A stretch of 64,000 nt of DNA from an uncultured Arsenicibacter sp. GTDB lineage: Bacteria; Bacteroidota; Bacteroidia; Cytophagales; Spirosomataceae. The notes beneath the pieces were generated by a model. That model saw only the letters and a list, made by a program, of their open reading frames with translations, was not told the origin of the DNA and made no database searches. The translations under genes and the position numbers were made by a program. The stretch spans positions 15,911-79,910 of the forward strand of contig NZ_CAMFHL010000006.1 in the NCBI RefSeq assembly GCF_945952095.1. The letters are read 5' to 3'. Every line of letters starts with the position of its first letter. Position 1 is the first letter of the stretch. Below are positions 60,465 through 64,000 of this stretch, piece by piece.

Positions 60465-63329
60465 TTACAGCACGACGTTGACAATCCGCTTCGGCACTAC
60501 CACCACTTTCTTCGGTGATTTACCTTCCAGCCACTTCTGTACTACTTCATTGGCCAGCACTTCCTGCTCAATCTCCGATGCCGCCCGGTCGGTAGCAAAC
60601 GAGATCGTTGTCCGTACCTTGCCGTTGATCTGAATCGGGTATTCGAATTCATCTTCGACCAGGAACTTCGGATCGAAGACCGGGAAGCTGGCCGATGATA
60701 CCGTGCCCGGCTCGTTGCCCAGGGCTGCCCACAACTCCTCGGTGATGTGCGGCGCAAACGGCGACAGCAACAGGACCAGATCCTGCAAAACAGCCCGCTT
60801 GCGGCACTTCAGCGTCGACAGCTCATTCACGCAGACCATGAACGCGCTGACCGACGTGTTGAACGAATAATGATCAATGTCTTCCTGTACTTTTTTGATT
60901 GTCTTGTGCAGGATTTTCAGCTCGGCCGGTGCCGGTGCCTCATCGGTAACGACCCATTTTGAGGTGTCGTCGGCTTTGTCTTCGTAGAACAACCGCCAGA
61001 ACTTACGGATAAACCGGAACGTACCGTCGATGCCGTTGGTGTTCCATGGTTTGGCCTGTTCCAGTGGGCCTAAGAACATCTCGTACAAACGCAGTACGTC
61101 GGCGCCGTAACGCTCTACGACCGTGTCGGGGTTCACCACGTTGTACTTTGATTTAGACATTTTCTCGACCTCGGCGCCTACCACGTATTTACCGTCCGGC
61201 TCGGTGATAAACTCCGCACCATCGGCCAGATCAGGACGTTGCTTTTTGAACGCATCAATGTCGAGTACGTCGTTTTCAACAATATTTACGTCAACGTGCA
61301 GCGGGGTTACCTCACGGCCGTTGATTTGGTTCAGTGATACAAAAACCGGTGGTACGCCTTCCACGCCGGTTCCTTTGACCCGGTAGGCAAAGTTTGACCG
61401 GCCCTGAATCATGCCCTGGTTAATCAGCTTTTTAAACGGCTCTTCCTGCGTCACATAGCCGCGGTCTTTCAGGAATTTGTTCCAGAAACGGCTGTAAAGC
61501 AGGTGACCCGTTGCGTGCTCGGAACCACCCATGTACAGGTCAACATCCTGCCAGTAGCTAATGGCTTCTTTTGACGCAAAAGCACCGTCGTTTTTCGGGT
61601 CCATGTACCGGTACCAGTACCACGACGAACCCGCCCAGCCCGGCATCGTCGACAGTTCGTATTCGTTAGTATCCTGATATTTCCAGCCTTCTGCCCGTGC
61701 CAGCGGTGGTTCGCCGGTTTCGGTAGGCAGGTACTTATCAACGGCCGGCAGTTCAAGCGGCAACTCACGTTCGTCGATCAGGTACGGCAGCACCGTTCCG
61801 TTGGCATCGGCTTTGAAGTAAACCGGCACCGGCTCACCCCAGTACCGCTGACGGCTGAACACGGCGTCGCGCATCCGGAAGTTAACCCGTGCGCTGCCCA
61901 GACCGCGCTCTTCAAGCCAGGCAATCAACGTAGCGGTGGCCTCTTTGTAGGTCATGCCGTTGATAATACCCGAATTGATATAGTGGCCTTCTTTCGTATT
62001 ATCGGCTTGTGTATCAACGTCTTTCTGAGTGTCCAGTATTGCAACTATCGGCAGCCCGAAATGGGTGGCAAACGTCCAGTCGCGCTGATCGCCCGACGGT
62101 ACGGCCATTACGGCGCCCGTGCCATACCCCGCCAGAACGTAATCGGCCAGCCAGACCGGCACCTTTTCGCCACTGAACGGATTGAGGCAGTAGCTGCCGG
62201 TAAACACACCCGAAACTGTCTTCACGTCCGACATCCGGTCGCGCTCCGAACGCAGTTTGGCCGCGTTTACGTAGGCCTCAACGGCTTCGCGCTGCTCCGG
62301 CGTGGTCAGGCTTCCGACTAGCTCGTGTTCCGGGGCCAGCACCATAAATGTTACCCCGTAGATGGTATCCACCCGCGTCGTAAACACCTCAATAAACGGC
62401 TCCTTGCCCTCAGCTCCCTGCGCTACGCTGTTTTCCAGCGCAAACTTAACCGACGCCCCGACCGACTTACCGATCCAGTTACGTTGTTGTTCCTTAATGG
62501 ATTCCGACCAGTCGATGGTATCCAGACCCGACAGCAGGCGGTCGGCATAAGCCGTGATCCGCATCATCCACTGCCGCATTTTCTTTTGCTCGACCGGATA
62601 ACCGCCCCGCTCCGAAACGCCGTCTTTTACCTCGTCGTTGGCCAGTACCGTACCCAGTGCCGGGCACCAGTTCACGACCGCGTCGGCCAGATAGGTCAGG
62701 CGGTAATGCAGGGTAATGGCGTGCCGTTCGGTGGCCGACAGGTTGTTCCATTCAGCGGCCGTAAACACGGGCGTGTCGGCATCGCAAACGGCGTTGACGT
62801 CGGTAGTCCCGTTGGTTGCAAATTTTTCCAGCAGGGTGCTGATCGGTTCGGCGCGGTCGGTGTCCTTGTTATACCAGCTGTTGAACAGCTCCATAAAAAT
62901 CCACTGCGTCCACTTATAATACGATGGATCGGAGGTACGGACCTCGCGGCTCCAGTCGTAGCTGAACCCGATCTGCTTTAACTGCTTGATGTAAGTCGCA
63001 ATGTTATTTTCGGTCGTAATGGCCGGATGCTGACCGGTCTGAATGGCATATTGCTCGGCTGGCAGTCCGAACGAGTCGAAGCCCATCGGGTGCAGCACAT
63101 TGAAGCCTTTCAGCCGCTTGTAGCGCGACACGATGTCGGATGCAATGTATCCCAGTGGGTGACCTACGTGCAGACCCGCTCCCGACGGATACGGGAACAT
63201 GTCCAGCACATAGAATTTAGGCTTTGACGATGCCTGTCCGGCGGCATCCGTTGTTGTGCGGTAAGTCTGGTTTTCGTCCCAGAACCGCTGCCATTTTTGT
63301 TCGGTCTCGCGGTGATTGTAGTCAGCCAT
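60465..63329 (-). CDS. leuS: Leucine-tRNA ligase
   Basis: The 954-residue class I synthetase shows the HIGH-like motif PYPSGAGLHVGHPLGY at about 50-65, an editing (CP1) domain, the WAGSSWYWYRYMDP segment, the KMSKSKYN loop and a C-terminal anticodon-binding region ending in VNVVL. The start at 63329 (MADYNHRETEQKW) is the usual N-terminus; the ATG at 63335 adds two residues, and the longer frame to 63380 lies in a repeat. A -7 element at 63455-63462 is a candidate promoter. Confidence 0.96.
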   Translation of the reverse strand: MADYNHRETEQKWQRFWDENQTYRTTTDAAGQASSKPKFYVLDMFPYPSGAGLHVGHPLGYIASDIVSRYKRLKGFNVLHPMGFDSFGLPAEQYAIQTGQHPAITTENNIATYIKQLKQIGFSYDWSREVRTSDPSYYKWTQWIFMELFNSWYNKDTDRAEPISTLLEKFATNGTTDVNAVCDADTPVFTAAEWNNLSATERHAITLHYRLTYLADAVVNWCPALGTVLANDEVKDGVSERGGYPVEQKKMRQWMMRITAYADRLLSGLDTIDWSESIKEQQRNWIGKSVGASVKFALENSVAQGAEGKEPFIEVFTTRVDTIYGVTFMVLAPEHELVGSLTTPEQREAVEAYVNAAKLRSERDRMSDVKTVSGVFTGSYCLNPFSGEKVPVWLADYVLAGYGTGAVMAVPSGDQRDWTFATHFGLPIVAILDTQKDVDTQADNTKEGHYINSGIINGMTYKEATATLIAWLEERGLGSARVNFRMRDAVFSRQRYWGEPVPVYFKADANGTVLPYLIDERELPLELPAVDKYLPTETGEPPLARAEGWKYQDTNEYELSTMPGWAGSSWYWYRYMDPKNDGAFASKEAISYWQDVDLYMGGSEHATGHLLYSRFWNKFLKDRGYVTQEEPFKKLINQGMIQGRSNFAYRVKGTGVEGVPPVFVSLNQINGREVTPLHVDVNIVENDVLDIDAFKKQRPDLADGAEFITEPDGKYVVGAEVEKMSKSKYNVVNPDTVVERYGADVLRLYEMFLGPLEQAKPWNTNGIDGTFRFIRKFWRLFYEDKADDTSKWVVTDEAPAPAELKILHKTIKKVQEDIDHYSFNTSVSAFMVCVNELSTLKCRKRAVLQDLVLLLSPFAPHITEELWAALGNEPGTVSSASFPVFDPKFLVEDEFEYPIQINGKVRTTISFATDRAASEIEQEVLANEVVQKWLEGKSPKKVVVVPKRIVNVVL

Positions 63330-63335
63330 ATTCAT

Positions 63336-63428
63336 CCTTATGAATAATGGACAATGTATAATGCATACTGAACAATTCACTTGTTAGAACAGCTTCATTG
63401 TTCATTCGTCATTATCCATTCTTCATTG
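63336..63428. repeat. Intergenic repeat, family D copy 2
   Basis: Words of the type TGAATAATGGACAATGTATAATG and CATTATCCATTCTTCATTGAA are arranged as an imperfect inverted repeat upstream of leuS, like the copy at 38400-38479. Confidence 0.65.
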
Positions 63429-63454
63429 AAGTACCTCTTTTATTAAAATTTTTG

Positions 63455-63462
63455 CAAAAATA
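63455..63462 (-). promoter_or_regulatory. -7 element of the leuS promoter
   Basis: On the minus strand TATTTTTG matches TAnnTTTG; the leader would be about 120 bases and would carry the family D repeat. Confidence 0.4.
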
Positions 63463-63509
63463 GCCGTTTCGAATGACTTTTGTTGTACTCAGTTGAGAAG
63501 TAATAGCGC

Positions 63510-64000
63510 ATGGAGTACAACCAAACGTCAAATTTTTTTGGGCTTCGTCCAAATGAAGGCTCTGTTTCGCCATCCCGTTGGCTAATTATCCTGACAATTA
63601 CCGTTTTAGCCCTGATTGTGTATGCCGTCGGCGACTTCCGGTTTCCGCTTTCCGACGGGGATGATACTGATCAGTATGAGTATGCCGGTTATTATTTTTT
63701 TAAGAATATTTCGTTTGGCCTGATTCCGCACCTGAATCTCGACAATGACCAGACCTTTTATCCGTATGGGACGCTACAGGTTTTTTTGCCGTGGGGGTTC
63801 GAACGGGACTATTGGTATGCCTTCTGTTACTGGCTCAACGGCGGGCCGGGGCCGTATCTTCAGTTTTACTACGTGTTCAGTATTGCCATTACGGCCGTCG
63901 GTACGTTTTGGTTGCTTCGTGCGTTTTTTTCGCCGTGGCGGCTGGTGATTGTCAGCCTGGCGGTGTCGGTATTTAATTTTTACGGGCTCTGGAAATATCC
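63510..64000 (+). CDS. Multi-pass membrane protein, 3' end outside the window
   Basis: The frame from the ATG at 63510 is open for 163 codons to the right edge. The product starts MEYNQTSNFFGLRPNEGS, has a TM near 26-42 (LIILTITVLALIVYAVG), then SDGDDTDQYEYAGYYFF, and further hydrophobic segments (FYYVFSIAITAVGTFWLL, VIVSLAVSVFNFYGLW). The plan is like a GT-C glycosyltransferase or similar membrane enzyme with an early acidic motif, but the family cannot be named from this part. It is divergent from leuS. Confidence 0.65.
   Translation, partial: MEYNQTSNFFGLRPNEGSVSPSRWLIILTITVLALIVYAVGDFRFPLSDGDDTDQYEYAGYYFFKNISFGLIPHLNLDNDQTFYPYGTLQVFLPWGFERDYWYAFCYWLNGGPGPYLQFYYVFSIAITAVGTFWLLRAFFSPWRLVIVSLAVSVFNFYGLWKY

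Noticed and set aside
63796..63806. tRNA-like GGTTCGAAC element
   Set aside because: It lies inside an open frame and no acceptor, D or anticodon arms can be folded around it.

Overview
The window looks like a chromosomal segment of a Cytophagales bacterium (phylum Bacteroidota, Spirosoma-like). The reasons are Bacteroidota -33/-7 promoters (TTTG ... TAnnTTTG), families typical of the phylum (DUF4403, DUF1343/NamZ, head-GIN, PorU-like C25 peptidase with a type IX sorting domain, FecR with a DUF4974-like end, LytTR/LytS regulators, LA_2272 surface repeats) and roughly half G+C by eye. No tRNA, rRNA, CRISPR array, prophage or complete insertion sequence was recognised.

Layout. 1-5 kb: end of a Smr-domain gene, a DUF4403 lipoprotein, RNase P RNA with a good promoter, then rpsP, rimM, trmD and a 37-residue membrane protein coupled to trmD. 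5-12 kb: a gingipain/PorU-like peptidase, an Rpn-type nuclease, a frameshifted membrane gene, thiamine pyrophosphokinase and a DUF922 lipoprotein. 12-21 kb: a MacB/FtsX permease, divergent moaC and moeA, an ECF sigma/anti-sigma/outer-membrane cluster whose last gene has an in-frame TAG, a Gfo/Idh/MocA oxidoreductase and a head-GIN protein. 21-31 kb: thioesterase, a trehalase-like protein lacking the expected catalytic residues, a methyltransferase coupled to a DUF418 protein, DUF937-OmpA, xseB, xseA (in-frame TAG) and pheS. 32-44 kb: two stand-alone LytTR proteins, radA (odd Walker A), a PAP2 protein, a lipase-like hydrolase, trpS, maeB, membrane proteins, a membrane LytTR regulator and NamZ. 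45-52 kb: two adjacent giant surface proteins, one beta-helix and one glycine-rich, that share a collinear C-terminal half of about 428 residues. 52-60 kb: a LytTR response regulator with no phospho-acceptor Asp, a FecI/FecR/STN-LA_2272 cluster, a LytS/LytT pair and a TlpA-like thioredoxin. 60-64 kb: leuS and the start of a membrane protein that runs off the window.

The most unusual features are these. (i) The tandem surface proteins end in a shared Cys-containing C-terminal domain where a type IX sorting domain might be expected. (ii) A Fec-type sigma cluster has an STN domain joined to an LA_2272 repeat region instead of a TonB-dependent receptor. (iii) Several unrelated families of intergenic repeats share one design: long perfect inverted arms, often built from short repeated words. 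(iv) Several genes are broken or altered at key positions (xseA, the outer-membrane gene, the membrane gene at 8.6-9.8 kb, radA, the trehalase-like gene, one receiver domain).
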